From positions 67,001 through 131,000 of the forward strand of contig CM034139.1 in NCBI GenBank assembly GCA_019914995.1: 64,000 nucleotides of DNA, written 5' to 3'. Of the stretch, positions 63,101 to 64,000 are shown piece by piece; position 1 is the stretch's first letter; every line of letters starts with the position of its first letter. The DNA is from Acanthochlamys bracteata. Its lineage: Eukaryota; Streptophyta; Magnoliopsida; Pandanales; Velloziaceae. A program made the position numbers and the translations under genes. The notes below the pieces were generated by a model, which ran no database searches, was not told where the DNA came from, and was given only the letters and a program-made list of their open reading frames with translations.

Positions 63101-63994
63101 AAGTGATTGAAGCTGCAGAGCATAAGAAAAAGCTGTTCCGAGAAGTTAGGAAGCAGTTGGGAGAACTTAATCCAAATGAAGTATGCAGTGAGCTGATTAT
63201 ATTTATTTTCATGTTCTTGTTTCCTCTAAAACTCATCTCATCTGAGTTTGCAAAGCGTTTGAGACTGTTGTCATGTGTGAGCAGTATTCGGAGGGCATCT
63301 TTGAAGAACTAAAAGCGAGATGTCCAGGTGTGAATGAGCATGATATTAAGAGTGAGATTATGGTTAGCTCTCTGTTTCTCGCTCTTTTATTACAGAACTA
63401 GAGATATGAATTTTATTTTTTAACCTTTCATCAATTCCTGTAGAGGTTTGTTGAGGCAATGGAAAGAGCTCACAAAAATATGGAGTTCAATAATGCTATC
63501 CTAAGCTATATAGATGAGATGAAGTCAATGGTGAGTTATATTTACATAGTTAGTCAGTTGGATGTGCATCCTTTACTTTTACCGTGGATACATATATTTG
63601 TTTTTGATTTGCCCTCGGACCATTGCATAGAGGTTAAAAGGTGAAGCTGGGGGATCAACAAGCTGTGCAGATGATTCTGATAATGAAGGCATCCTGCCGT
63701 CCAAAGATGTACTCTCTTTTTCTATGTAACTGTGGTAGCTTCTGTTAGTATGCTTATGATGGTAGACTCATCAGTAATGTGATTATTTCAGTATTTATGG
63801 TGGAGGTGGAATCTGCTGCTTCGTAATGGGCTTACGGAAGAGGTAACTATCTAGTTTGTTGTCTTTCCTGTTTGTTATGTGATTACGTTCCTGACTTCTG
63901 CTGACCTGGCAATATGTATATCTGTTAGGAGGCGTTCAAATATATGAAGGGTGTTTACCTGAAGAAAGAAGAACGCATTTTGAATTTTATGAGA
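60163..63994 (+). CDS. Gene D/E: tandem copies of the helical module, 3' end outside window
   Basis: Exon 1 (60163-60222) encodes MEVTSCVQRQ and ends EQEEHE. Module D: 61013-61093, 61178-61255, 61330-61416, 61517-61594, 61677-61727, 61826-61891 and 62003-62038. Module E: 62449-62490, 62685-62729, 63100-63180, 63285-63362, 63444-63530, 63631-63708, 63792-63842 and 63929-63994, whose donor is the last feature of the window. All exons are phase 0. D lacks the two small exons that B and E have before the AAE(R/H) exon, through a deletion of about 660 bases in its first intron. The seventh D-module exon contains a TAA at 61868-61870 (YLENF then stop); skipping this 66-base exon would keep the frame. 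The exon at 62003-62038 fuses the module end (AWRGEE) to a copy of the exon 1 end (EQEEHE), showing intragenic tandem duplication. Either a repeat protein through exon skipping, or a decayed gene. Confidence 0.6.
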
Positions 63995-64000
63995 GTAAGC

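Noticed and set aside
1-64000. Search for CRISPR arrays, bacterial operons, tRNA or rRNA genes
   Set aside because: None seen; the window is plant nuclear DNA and the repeats present are microsatellites, a minisatellite, MITE-like elements and gene duplications.

Overview
This is nuclear DNA of a flowering plant, most likely a eudicot. Genes have GT-AG introns, intergenic DNA is very A+T rich with many short inverted-repeat elements, and several products are plastid proteins of land-plant families. I cannot name the species. Multi-exon models below were joined by hand from splice sites and reading-frame continuity; there is no transcript evidence.

Bases 1-46600 are ordinary gene space. In order they hold: a multi-pass membrane protein resembling the N-terminal half of MTP12/ZnT5-type zinc transporters (+); an adenylate isopentenyltransferase for cytokinin synthesis (-); a secreted eight-cysteine lipid-transfer-like protein with a His-rich loop (-); a three-CRM-domain plastid intron-splicing factor of the CFM3 type (-); a decayed LBD41/42-like LOB-domain pseudogene (+); a small membrane protein (+); a Rubisco small-subunit pseudogene (+); a CAF1-type deadenylase (-); a small conserved unknown protein (-); a NIMIN-like NPR1 interactor with an as-1-like promoter element (-); and an ERF118-like AP2/ERF factor with internal C-terminal repeats and a possible spliced upstream ORF (-). 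About a dozen A+T-rich MITE-like elements with termini near GGGTGCGTTTGG are scattered between them.

Bases 46600-64000 are a locally duplicated gene cluster on the + strand and the most interesting part. Gene A (47839-51378) encodes a basic N-terminus, an acidic linker, a degenerate kinase-like region and a C-terminal domain that I read as a KEN endoribonuclease domain of the IRE1/RNase L type. Gene B (53539-58071) shares the 5' half of gene A almost base for base, but instead of the kinase-KEN exons it carries a series of small phase-0 exons encoding a helical, charged module that I do not recognise. Gene D/E (60163 to beyond the window end) consists of tandem copies of that module, with the last exon of one copy fused to the first exon of the next. 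Gene A still has the last two module exons downstream of its stop codon. The locus therefore looks like cassette exchange between a ribonuclease cassette and an uncharacterised helical-repeat cassette behind a shared promoter and N-terminus.
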